Origin: Duganella sp. BJB480
Lineage (GTDB): Bacteria > Pseudomonadota > Gammaproteobacteria > Burkholderiales > Burkholderiaceae_D
Direction: 5' to 3'
Length of the DNA: 64,000 nucleotides
NCBI GenBank assembly: GCA_003416985.1
Contig: QVIN01000002.1
Span: 558,001 to 622,000 of the forward strand
Shown: one piece after another, positions 15,823 to 23,920 of the stretch
Numbering within the stretch: the first letter of the stretch is position 1
Layout of the letters: each line of letters begins with the position of its first letter
The notes under the pieces: generated by a model
What the model was told of the DNA's origin: nothing
Database searches by the model: none
The model's input: the letters and a program-made list of their open reading frames with translations, nothing else
Translations under genes and position numbers: made by a program

Positions 15823-18038
15823 GCCAAACCAATTTTCTGATCGGGCGCGGCGAACTGCTGACCCACGACATCAAGGGACCGAAACGCATGCCGGGCAAGG
15901 CAGAGGTCTATACCCTTGCGCAAGCCGTGCAGCGGTTGACGCCGCAGTTCTCGGCGACGGCCACCGCACTTGACACGCTGCCGCCGCACGCCTGCCCCGG
16001 CGACTTCGGCGTCGCCCGGCTGACGATGAATCCCAGTTACATCGCCCGGTCGTTCTTCCCGGTGGCGATGCTACGCACCGTTGGCCTGGAATCCGTCGGC
16101 AGCCGTACCGTGAAGGTAACGCCTGGCGGTTGGACCAAAAAAGGGGTTCCTCAGGAGTGCACAACGACAGAGCTTTTCGTCGCAGGAAAGCGCCAGGCGT
16201 TTCGACACCTCCAGGACTGGACCCAGCAAATCGAACCTGAATCCGATGAAGCGCAGGATCTGGCGCACATCGAGCAGTTTTCGACATTCACGCCGCAACA
16301 ACGTATTGCTGACTACGGCAGTGCGAAGGATCGCTTCTTCGAAGTCGGAATTCATCTGCTGCCCGATGAAAGCCGACTGTTTGTCCAACAAGCTTTCGTG
16401 AAGTACGCCAAGGAAGTGAACGTTAAGGTCCACAGTGACCTAGGCTTCACGGCAGGCAACCTGTGGTTCGTGCCAGTCGAGGGCAAACACGATCACATCG
16501 AACGGCTCGCCGAATTCGTGTTCGTGCGCGTCATCCGCCCGGTTCCCAAGCTGCGCGGCATGCGGCCCGTACAACGCACCGGCGAAGTGTCGGTGGGCTG
16601 CAACCTGCCGACCGAACAGCCGCTTTCGTCGGAGCCCAGGGTCGCCATCCTCGACGGCGGATTACCCAAACAACATGCGATTGGCCCGTGGCTCCGCTCG
16701 TATCGCGTTCTCGACGAAGATGCGCAGGACGATCCGGCAGGCCTAGAACATGGTCTCGCCGTTAGCTCCGCATTTCTATTCGGACCTATCCAGCCAAACG
16801 GGACGGCCGCCCGGCCATTTGCATATGTTGATCATCTGCGGGTACTTGACAAGGATGCCGACACCGAAGACCCATTGGAGCTGTACCGAACCTTGGGTTT
16901 TGTTGAACAGGTATTGCTCTCGCGCCAGTACCAGTTCATTAACCTTAGTCTCGGCCCGGATTTGCCGATCGAGGATGCCGATGTGCACGCCTGGACGTCG
17001 GTCATTGACGATCTACTGAGCGACGGCGACACGCTAATGACGGTTGCTATCGGCAACAACGGCCACTTGGACCGCGCCTCCGGCAATGCCCGCGTGCAAG
17101 TGCCTTCGGACTGTGTCAACGCACTGGCGGTCGGTGCTGCCAACGATACTGAGGCGGACTGGGCGCGCGCGCCGTACAGCGCAGTCGGCCCCGGCCGCAG
17201 CCCTGGCGTTGTTAAGCCGGACCTGATGGCCTTCGGCGGTAACGCTGGCAACTATTTTCACGTACTTTCGCCTGGAAAAAAAGCTGCTCTTTCGCCGCAA
17301 CTGGGGACCAGCTTCGCCTCCCCGTATCTACTGCGCAGTGCTGTCGGCATTCGCGCCATCCTGGGCGCCGAATTGTCACCCCTCGCTATCAAGGCGCTGC
17401 TGGTTCATGCCGCAGACCCCTTGGAGCACGACAAGCTGGAAGTGGGCTGGGGCAAAGTGCCGGAAGACTTGATGAGCATCATCACCTGCCCTACAGGCGT
17501 GGCGCGCATTGTCTACCAAGGCGAATTGAAGCCTGGCAAATACCTTCGCGCCTCGCTGCCATTACCAGCAGGTGGCCTGAACGGCAGCATCCGTCTAAAA
17601 GCGACCTTTTGTTACGCCTCGCCGACCGACCCCCAGGATGCCGCCGCCTATACCCGCGCCGGATTGGAGACGGTTTTTCGCCCTAACGACGAGAAGATCA
17701 AGGATGGCAAGGCCAATGCCGAAACCAAGGGCTTCTTCGACATGAAGAAATACGCGACCGAGGAAGAACGCCGCTCAGACATGGGCAAATGGGAAACCGT
17801 ATTGCACGGCGCGAAAAACATGCGCGGTAGCGGCCTGAAGAATCCGGTTTTCGACATCCACTACAACGCGCGCGAAGCCGGACACAAAGCGAACGGTGCC
17901 GAGAAGATCCGCTATGCGCTAATTATTACCGTCGAAGCCCCCAAACATGCCGATCTCTACAACGAGATCCTGCGTGCCTACGCGAAGACACTGGTGCCGA
18001 TCCAGCCGCAAGTGTCGCTGCCAATCCGCATCCGGTGA
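15819..18038 (+). CDS. Subtilisin-like S8 serine protease paired with AAA+ ATPase
   Basis: A 739-residue cytoplasmic-looking protease (no signal peptide). A 260-residue N-terminal region precedes the S8 domain. The catalytic triad is intact: D279 in VAILDGG, H311 in LEHGLAVSS and S498 in LGTSFASPY, with the oxyanion Asn in VAIGNNGH near residues 413-414. A C-terminal beta-rich region of about 180 residues follows and may recognise the substrate. Its start overlaps the ATPase stop (ATGA), so the pair works as a unit. In a cargo operon with other defence-type genes, a protease activated by the ATPase upon infection is the likeliest role, but no target can be inferred. Confidence 0.87.
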   Translation: MSQTNFLIGRGELLTHDIKGPKRMPGKAEVYTLAQAVQRLTPQFSATATALDTLPPHACPGDFGVARLTMNPSYIARSFFPVAMLRTVGLESVGSRTVKVTPGGWTKKGVPQECTTTELFVAGKRQAFRHLQDWTQQIEPESDEAQDLAHIEQFSTFTPQQRIADYGSAKDRFFEVGIHLLPDESRLFVQQAFVKYAKEVNVKVHSDLGFTAGNLWFVPVEGKHDHIERLAEFVFVRVIRPVPKLRGMRPVQRTGEVSVGCNLPTEQPLSSEPRVAILDGGLPKQHAIGPWLRSYRVLDEDAQDDPAGLEHGLAVSSAFLFGPIQPNGTAARPFAYVDHLRVLDKDADTEDPLELYRTLGFVEQVLLSRQYQFINLSLGPDLPIEDADVHAWTSVIDDLLSDGDTLMTVAIGNNGHLDRASGNARVQVPSDCVNALAVGAANDTEADWARAPYSAVGPGRSPGVVKPDLMAFGGNAGNYFHVLSPGKKAALSPQLGTSFASPYLLRSAVGIRAILGAELSPLAIKALLVHAADPLEHDKLEVGWGKVPEDLMSIITCPTGVARIVYQGELKPGKYLRASLPLPAGGLNGSIRLKATFCYASPTDPQDAAAYTRAGLETVFRPNDEKIKDGKANAETKGFFDMKKYATEEERRSDMGKWETVLHGAKNMRGSGLKNPVFDIHYNAREAGHKANGAEKIRYALIITVEAPKHADLYNEILRAYAKTLVPIQPQVSLPIRIR

Positions 18039-18090
18039 CACAACCTGAGTCCCCACTGATTTTTCATAACCAAAATACTGGAAACGAAGA

Positions 18091-18882
18091 ATGCCGATAG
18101 CGCTTAAAAGCAAAGACAAGGATGGAACGCCATATCGGCGGCCTCCTGAAATTGATGCCTGGATCGAAAAGCTTGAGGCAGTTGATGCTGCAGCGAGGCT
18201 CCCACAGTTCGATGGAATGTCGCGGAAACGCCCAGAGTATGTGCCGACGGAGGCGCTTGTTTATTTTTTACGACGGGCTTGGGTCGACGGGGAGCGCGGA
18301 CAGTTCGAAAAAATCTTTCGCATTCTTCTGAAGCGCGTTGAACAGTCGCTTTGTTCTGCAATTTCTGACGCCCGCATGGACGGTGCTGCAGAAATTCGTG
18401 ATGAGGTCCGCGGCCTCTTTATTGAACTACTGACTAATGACTGCAACTCGCAAGCAGGATTGCTGGACTTCTATGAAATCCGCTTTGACAAGGCGATGGT
18501 TGCGCTTCGCACTTCCGTACTGCGGAGGATAGGCCCAGCGACCAAGAAGATTAAAACAGTCCCCCTTGGTAGCCAGGAAAGTGATGGTCCAGAAATTTCA
18601 CCCGAAGTTGAGACTGCTCTAGAGGATTTTTTTAGCGGGGATCCGCAAAAAATTGATGACCCTGCTTTCCGGTTGGTGTTTTTTTCTGCGATTGACCGTT
18701 TACCTCCGGATCAAAAACAGGTCATAGGTCTTTTTTTGCAGGGAATTCCGATTGATGCCAAGGAACAAGATGTTATGACAATTGCACGTATTCTGCAGTG
18801 TGACGAAAGGACGGTTCGTAACCGTAAAGACCGCGCCTGCAAAGCTCTCAAGGCCGTTCTTGAAAAGGAGGCTGAACTATGA
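18091..18882 (+). CDS. Sigma-70-like protein with region-4 HTH
   Basis: A 263-residue protein. The C-terminal 60 residues (AIDRLPPDQKQVIGLFLQGI then VMTIARILQCDERTVRNRKDRACKALKA) are a sigma region-4 HTH. The middle (FEKIFRILLKRVEQSLCSAI ... EIRDEVRGLFIELL) resembles a degenerate region 2. The N-terminal 60 residues are not recognised. It is longer than ECF sigma factors and may be an operon-specific sigma or a sigma-derived DNA-binding protein. It lies 52 bases after the protease gene and overlaps the next gene by four bases. Codon use is more AT-rich than in the flanking genes, a sign of separate origin. Confidence 0.68.
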   Translation: MPIALKSKDKDGTPYRRPPEIDAWIEKLEAVDAAARLPQFDGMSRKRPEYVPTEALVYFLRRAWVDGERGQFEKIFRILLKRVEQSLCSAISDARMDGAAEIRDEVRGLFIELLTNDCNSQAGLLDFYEIRFDKAMVALRTSVLRRIGPATKKIKTVPLGSQESDGPEISPEVETALEDFFSGDPQKIDDPAFRLVFFSAIDRLPPDQKQVIGLFLQGIPIDAKEQDVMTIARILQCDERTVRNRKDRACKALKAVLEKEAEL

Positions 18883-19472
18883 GCACCGAACATTCCAGAC
18901 TTAATGAAGAAGAGATTCTTCTCGCGTTCTCTGTTGAGCCCACGCATGACCGCGCAATGTTGGAACATTATCTGAACCAGTACCCTGAGCATGCGCAAGC
19001 GCTGGTGGACTGTTCGATTGAACTGATGATTGATGCCTCCCGTGGCAGTGATGAGGTGCAAATTTCATCTGAACACGTCGTCGAGCAGGCTTGGCGACAG
19101 TTTCAGTCAGCGATTGGTTCGACACAAAACGCTGCTGTCGAGAGCCCTTTTGCTCAGTTGAATCCCACCGCTTTCAAAGCAGTGGCCAAAAGGCTGAACA
19201 TCAGCAATTTGTTGTTGATACGTTTTCGAGATCGGGCGATTGACGCCGCGACCATTCCAGGGCGTCTCGTTCAACGGCTCGCCGCCGAACTCGGAGCTAC
19301 TGTAGAAGCCGTATCCGCTTACTTGCGAAGTCCGCCAGCCATGGTGGCAGGCCAAAGTTTCCGATCAAGCGTGAAGCCTTCGGTGACCGATCAGATATCG
19401 TTCGAGCAGGCTGTCGAGACGTCCCAGCTCACTCCAGAGCAACGAGAGGCATTGAAGGAATTAAAGGATTAA
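18879..19472 (+). CDS. Uncharacterised protein coupled to the sigma-like gene
   Basis: A 197-residue acidic, soluble protein I do not recognise. The N-terminal half is helical (LNEEEILLAFSVEPTHDRAM, then LEHYLNQYPEHAQALVDCSIEL). A central part, AFKAVAKRLNISNLLLIRFRDRAID, followed by RLVQRLAAELGATVEAVSAYL, looks like two helix-turn-helix-like pairs. It ends with LTPEQREALKELKD. Its ATG overlaps the sigma-like stop (ATGA), the spacing typical of sigma/anti-sigma pairs, so a regulatory partner is plausible. It is not a zinc-finger or membrane anti-sigma factor. It ends two bases before the ImmA-UvrD gene. Confidence 0.6.
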   Translation: MSTEHSRLNEEEILLAFSVEPTHDRAMLEHYLNQYPEHAQALVDCSIELMIDASRGSDEVQISSEHVVEQAWRQFQSAIGSTQNAAVESPFAQLNPTAFKAVAKRLNISNLLLIRFRDRAIDAATIPGRLVQRLAAELGATVEAVSAYLRSPPAMVAGQSFRSSVKPSVTDQISFEQAVETSQLTPEQREALKELKD

Positions 19473-19474
19473 CC

Positions 19475-22400
19475 ATGGATGCGACCGAAGCCGCACGACG
19501 TGAAGCAGAACGCATTCATCAAGCGGCGGTCGCAGAAGGCGACGATCCTTGGAACCTGCTTGAATTCGTCATCCGCGAAGCTGGTCGGCGAGAGCTCGAT
19601 GTGTATGCCCTACCACAGGGCGACTCCGCACTGAAGAATGGGCGCGCGGTGTACGACAGTCAGGCTGGGAGCATCCTGTATGAAGATATCGGTTCGTTGT
19701 TCGACCGCGCCTTTTTAATCGCGCATGAACTGGGACATGTCGTCTTGGAAGGCGGCGCCCAGGACGTAGTTACGGAGGAAGTCAAACCGGACCGCTCGGC
19801 CGAAGATGCACCGGTCGGCATAGAAAAAGTGCTCGACTATGGCGCCAAAGAACGACGTGAGGTCCGGATGGACCTCTTCGCACGTGAACTTCTGCTGCCG
19901 CGATCAGTGGTACGGGGTCACCACATTGATGACGGCTGCTCTTCTTCCGACATCGCTAGACGTCTTGGTGCCCCCTTGCAGGTGGTCCAGCAGCAGCTTC
20001 TGGATGCTCTGCTCCTGCCGATGGAGCCAACTTCGTCCGTACAACCTGCCAGCGCGGCGGTGGTGTTGACTCCCGACCCAACCCAAATTGCAGCAGTAAA
20101 CCATCGCAACACGGCCTTCCAATTGCAGGCTGGTCCGGGCACGGGTAAGACCCGAACGCTAGTGCAGCGTATCGAGAACCTCCTGGCCGAAGGCGTGGAC
20201 CCCAAATCCATTCTTGTTCTCACGTTCTCAAACAAAGCGGCGAATGAGTTAAACGAGCGGCTGGCCGCGAACAACCCCAAAGCTGCTGCGGCTATGTGGA
20301 TCGGTACGTTTCACGCATTCGGTCTGGATATCATCCGCCGTTTTCACGACAAACTGGGGCTGCCTGCGGACCCGCGTCTCATTGATCGATCCGAAGGTAT
20401 CGAATTGCTTGAAGATGAGTTTCCGCGACTCGCGTTACGGCACTATCGGAACCTGTGGGACCCGGCGCTTGATCTCAGCGACATGCTCAGCGCGATTTCG
20501 CGCGCCAAGGACGAGGTGATTGATGCCGCCGGCTACCGGGCATTGGCCCAGTTCACGGCACAGAACTGTGCCGGTGATGCCGAAGCGGCAATCCGCGCAG
20601 AGAAGTGCTTGGAAGTCGCTTTGGTCTATGAGACCTATGAGCGCCTGATGATGACAAAGCAGCTGATTGACTTCGGCGATCTTGTCGCCCAGCCAGTGCG
20701 ACTGGTTGAAGGCGATGCCGAGGTGAGGAATGCACTGAAGGCGCGACACAAGCATGTACTCGTCGACGAATATCAGGACGTCAATCGCTCGTCCGTACGC
20801 CTTCTGAAAGCCATCGTGGGTGAAGGACGCGACCTCTGGGTCGTCGGAGATGCGCGCCAATCCATCTACCGTTTCCGCGGCGCATCGGCTACCAACATGG
20901 CCCAGTTCACCTTGGATTTTCCCGGTGCGCAGGTCGACCAACTAGGAGTCAACTATCGCTCCGGGCAGGAAATCATCGACGTTTTCACCGCATTCTCCGG
21001 CACGATGAAGGCGTCGACTGGCGCATTGCCATTGCATCTGAAGGCAAACCGGGGAGCCTTAACCGCTACGCCAGAGTTCAGGATTGTGGGCTCAACGGAG
21101 GATGAAATTTCGGCGATAGCCGCCGCGATCCAAGCTCAGCAAGAAGCGGGAACTGCATACCGCGAACAGGCGCTTCTTTGTGCATCTAACGCCCGCCTGA
21201 GCGAAATTGCCGAAGGCCTGGAGGCTAGAGGCATCCCGGTACTTCACCTCGGGAGTCTATTCGAACGGCCGGAGATAAAGGATCTCCTCGCCTTGCTTTC
21301 CATATTGAGCGACCCCTATGCTGTCGGCCTGATGAGGGCCGCTACGATGCCTGCGTACAAGCTGCCGCTGCAAGATGTCGCGCAGATTATCGAGCAACTT
21401 CGCGAAAGTAAAGCTGCGGCTCTCGACTGGCGGCATTCAGAGAACTGGCCACCGGAACTCATTGGGGCAAGCAAAGCCGCGTTGGCCCGCGTGGCTGACC
21501 TTTTCGATGGGATGAGCCCGACAGGTAATCCTTGGACCATCTTGTCCATTTGGGTGATCGACCGTCTTGGGCTCGCAAAAACGTTGTACTTAGCAGGCGA
21601 TGCGCAAAGCAGGATGAAGGGCCTGGCGCTGTGGCAATTCCTCAACTTCTGTCGCCAACAACCGTCCGGCGCCGGTACCCCCTGCACGCGTCTTCTTGAT
21701 CGAATTCGCCGACTTGTCCTGCTTTCGGAAGATCGCGGCCTGCGCCATGTGCCAGGGGTCGTCGATGGCATCGATGCGGTCCGTTTGATGACCATCCACG
21801 CCAGCAAGGGACTGGAGTTCCATACCGTGCATATTCCTGGGATGGTGACCTCAGGTCTACCGCGCAACAACATGGCGCCGCGTTGCGTGCCGCCCGACGG
21901 CCTGATTCATGGCTCAGATGGATTCACCGGACTGGAAGCGGTGAAGGCTGGACACGATGAAGAAGAAGAATGCCTGTTCTTCGTAGCATTGTCCCGCGCC
22001 CGCAATCGTCTATTTCTTTATGCATCGTCAGTTCAGTCCGACGGTAGAACGCGCAATCCTTCGAAGTTCATACCTTCCATCCGCCACCTTCTGACCCAAC
22101 CTCCAAATCCACCGCAGCGGCATGCCATGCCGAGACCGACGGCCGGCTTGCAAGTCACCTGGGAACAAAAGCCGGTCTGGACCGACAACCAAATCAATCT
22201 ATTCGAGCGATGCCCCCGTCGCTTTCTGTACACCCACGTACTAAAACTTGGAGGCCGCCGTACGGAGACGGCCTTTATGAAGATGCACAACGTTGTCGGA
22301 GATGTGTTTAATTGGCTGAAGACCGCACATGAGATGACAGCGCCAAGCGAAGCCGAACTCCGCGCGTACTTTGACCAGGCATGGCAAGCCAAGGGCGCGG

Positions 22401-22933
22401 TCGACCATGGCTATGCGGAAGATTACCGGCGCATCGCGCGCCGCCTGGTGGACTACCTCATTGAAGCCCGAAGTCGCGGTGTACTTGCTCCGATAGCTCC
22501 GATTTCACTCGGATGGGCGGAAGGTGAAATTCTGGTAAGGCCGGACAGCGTTGCCCAAGGCAACAAAGGGCAAATCGTCATTCGACGGGTAAAGACCGGC
22601 AAACCGCGATCCAATGCCTTCGATGACATCGAGTACACGTTGCTCCATCTCGCGACCGTGCAGACCTATGGAGAGTCGGCTCAGGTCGAGGTGACCTACC
22701 TGACCAGCGAAACGACGGAGCCGATGTCGATCACCGAGCGAAAGCTCAAGGCGCGAAGCGAAAAGGTTCAGGAGATCGTCAGGCGCATCCGTTCGGGTGA
22801 TTTTCCCGTTAAGGAAGAATCCCGCACCTGTCCACGTTGCCCCAGCTTCTTTGTCTGTGGCGACCTTCCGGCTGGCGCGATCACAATAAAAAAGTTTGAT
22901 CGGCTTTCCGGTCCTGGAATCGACTGCGATTGA
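19475..22933 (+). CDS. ImmA/IrrE metallopeptidase - UvrD helicase - PD-(D/E)XK-like nuclease fusion
   Basis: A 1,152-residue multidomain protein. Residues 1-190 are an ImmA/IrrE-type zinc peptidase with HELGH at 84-88 and a second motif around E129 (REVRMDLFARELLLP). From about 196 runs a superfamily 1A helicase: Q-motif LTPDPTQIAAV, Walker A AGPGTGKT at 219-226, VDEYQD near residue 430, GDARQSIYRFRGA, LMTIHASKGLEF, and FFVALSRARNRLF. From about 905 comes a RecB/Cas4-like nuclease region: NLFERCPRRFLY, RPDS..., and VIRRVKTGK where the usual acidic residue before the Lys motif is replaced by Arg. It ends with a Cys cluster CPRCPSFFVC. Such a fusion suggests damage- or phage-sensing proteolysis coupled to DNA unwinding. 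It lies in a tight operon. Confidence 0.83.
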   Translation: MDATEAARREAERIHQAAVAEGDDPWNLLEFVIREAGRRELDVYALPQGDSALKNGRAVYDSQAGSILYEDIGSLFDRAFLIAHELGHVVLEGGAQDVVTEEVKPDRSAEDAPVGIEKVLDYGAKERREVRMDLFARELLLPRSVVRGHHIDDGCSSSDIARRLGAPLQVVQQQLLDALLLPMEPTSSVQPASAAVVLTPDPTQIAAVNHRNTAFQLQAGPGTGKTRTLVQRIENLLAEGVDPKSILVLTFSNKAANELNERLAANNPKAAAAMWIGTFHAFGLDIIRRFHDKLGLPADPRLIDRSEGIELLEDEFPRLALRHYRNLWDPALDLSDMLSAISRAKDEVIDAAGYRALAQFTAQNCAGDAEAAIRAEKCLEVALVYETYERLMMTKQLIDFGDLVAQPVRLVEGDAEVRNALKARHKHVLVDEYQDVNRSSVRLLKAIVGEGRDLWVVGDARQSIYRFRGASATNMAQFTLDFPGAQVDQLGVNYRSGQEIIDVFTAFSGTMKASTGALPLHLKANRGALTATPEFRIVGSTEDEISAIAAAIQAQQEAGTAYREQALLCASNARLSEIAEGLEARGIPVLHLGSLFERPEIKDLLALLSILSDPYAVGLMRAATMPAYKLPLQDVAQIIEQLRESKAAALDWRHSENWPPELIGASKAALARVADLFDGMSPTGNPWTILSIWVIDRLGLAKTLYLAGDAQSRMKGLALWQFLNFCRQQPSGAGTPCTRLLDRIRRLVLLSEDRGLRHVPGVVDGIDAVRLMTIHASKGLEFHTVHIPGMVTSGLPRNNMAPRCVPPDGLIHGSDGFTGLEAVKAGHDEEEECLFFVALSRARNRLFLYASSVQSDGRTRNPSKFIPSIRHLLTQPPNPPQRHAMPRPTAGLQVTWEQKPVWTDNQINLFERCPRRFLYTHVLKLGGRRTETAFMKMHNVVGDVFNWLKTAHEMTAPSEAELRAYFDQAWQAKGAVDHGYAEDYRRIARRLVDYLIEARSRGVLAPIAPISLGWAEGEILVRPDSVAQGNKGQIVIRRVKTGKPRSNAFDDIEYTLLHLATVQTYGESAQVEVTYLTSETTEPMSITERKLKARSEKVQEIVRRIRSGDFPVKEESRTCPRCPSFFVCGDLPAGAITIKKFDRLSGPGIDCD

Positions 22934-22990
22934 CTTACTGAAGGCCACGAAACCTGCAATCCCGCAGACGGCCGTCAAAAAGGCAATCAA

Positions 22991-23920
22991 ATGCAAATTC
23001 AAAATCCTGGCGATGACAGCCGTATCCCCCTCGAAGATGTTGCTGACGCAGTCCGCGAAGGCCGCAATCTTCGTCTGGCCCACCTCTACCGCATCGTGGT
23101 GGCCGATGAACAGCTTAACGAGCGACACCTGGATCTGAGCGATCCGGTCCCTACCGGACGCCAGATTCTTCAGGCTGCCGAAGTCCATCCGGTCGCAGAC
23201 TACAGCATCTACGCAATCCTGCCATCCGGCGAGTTCGAGGATCTGCGTCTCGATGAGACGTACGATCTGCGTGGGCGTGGCGCGGAGCGTTTCGTCATTT
23301 TCCAGACGGACCGCGCATTCAAGTTCACGATCGATGATCGCCAAATGGAGTGGGGCAAGCCGTCCATCAGTGGCAAGATCTTGAAGGCGTTGGCTGGCGT
23401 CCCCACCGACACCTATGATGTCTACCTCGAAGTCCGTGGCGGAGGCCAGGATGTGCTCATCCGTGACACTGACTTGATCGACCTCAGCAAGCCGGGCATC
23501 GAGCGCTTCATCACACTTATCCGCGACACGACGGAAGGGCTGGCGACCCTGCCGGAAGCGGATCAGCGCTATCTTGACAGCCACGGCCTCGCCGTGGAGG
23601 TGGTCGGCGACGGCACGCACACGGGTGTTATTCTGAAGCAGATGCAACTGCCGAAAGGCAAGTTCGATCACCCCACTGCCGACGTATTGGTGATTCTGCC
23701 GCCCGGCTATCCCGACGTGGCGCCAGACATGTTCTTCTGCGACCCCTGGTTAACGTTGGTGTCCGCCGGCCGCTACCCCACATGCGCGGATCAGCCGCAC
23801 ACCTTCATGGGCCGCAACTGGCAGCGCTGGTCTCGCCACAACAACAGTTGGCGGCCAGGCGTCGATGGCCTGCACACGATGATCAAGCGCATCGAGCACG
23901 CCCTGGCGGAGGCCAAGTGA
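22991..23920 (+). CDS. Tandem ubiquitin-like domains fused to prokaryotic E2-like domain
   Basis: A 309-residue protein. Two beta-grasp, multiubiquitin-type repeats are recognisable: residues about 29-105 (RLAHLYRIVVADEQ ... RFVIFQTD) and 107-178 (RAFKFTIDDRQMEWGKPSISG ... RFITLIRD). Residues about 187-309 form a Prok-E2_E-type domain with LPPGYPDVAPDMFF and the conserved WQRWSRHNNSWRPGVDGLHTM. Candidate active cysteines are C250 and C265. No terminal diglycine is present after either ubiquitin-like repeat, so classical conjugation of this protein is doubtful. The stop overlaps the ATG of the E1-JAB gene, so the two are coupled. This is the modifier/E2 component of a bacterial ubiquitin-like operon of the class with DUF6527. 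Confidence 0.8.
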   Translation: MQIQNPGDDSRIPLEDVADAVREGRNLRLAHLYRIVVADEQLNERHLDLSDPVPTGRQILQAAEVHPVADYSIYAILPSGEFEDLRLDETYDLRGRGAERFVIFQTDRAFKFTIDDRQMEWGKPSISGKILKALAGVPTDTYDVYLEVRGGGQDVLIRDTDLIDLSKPGIERFITLIRDTTEGLATLPEADQRYLDSHGLAVEVVGDGTHTGVILKQMQLPKGKFDHPTADVLVILPPGYPDVAPDMFFCDPWLTLVSAGRYPTCADQPHTFMGRNWQRWSRHNNSWRPGVDGLHTMIKRIEHALAEAK

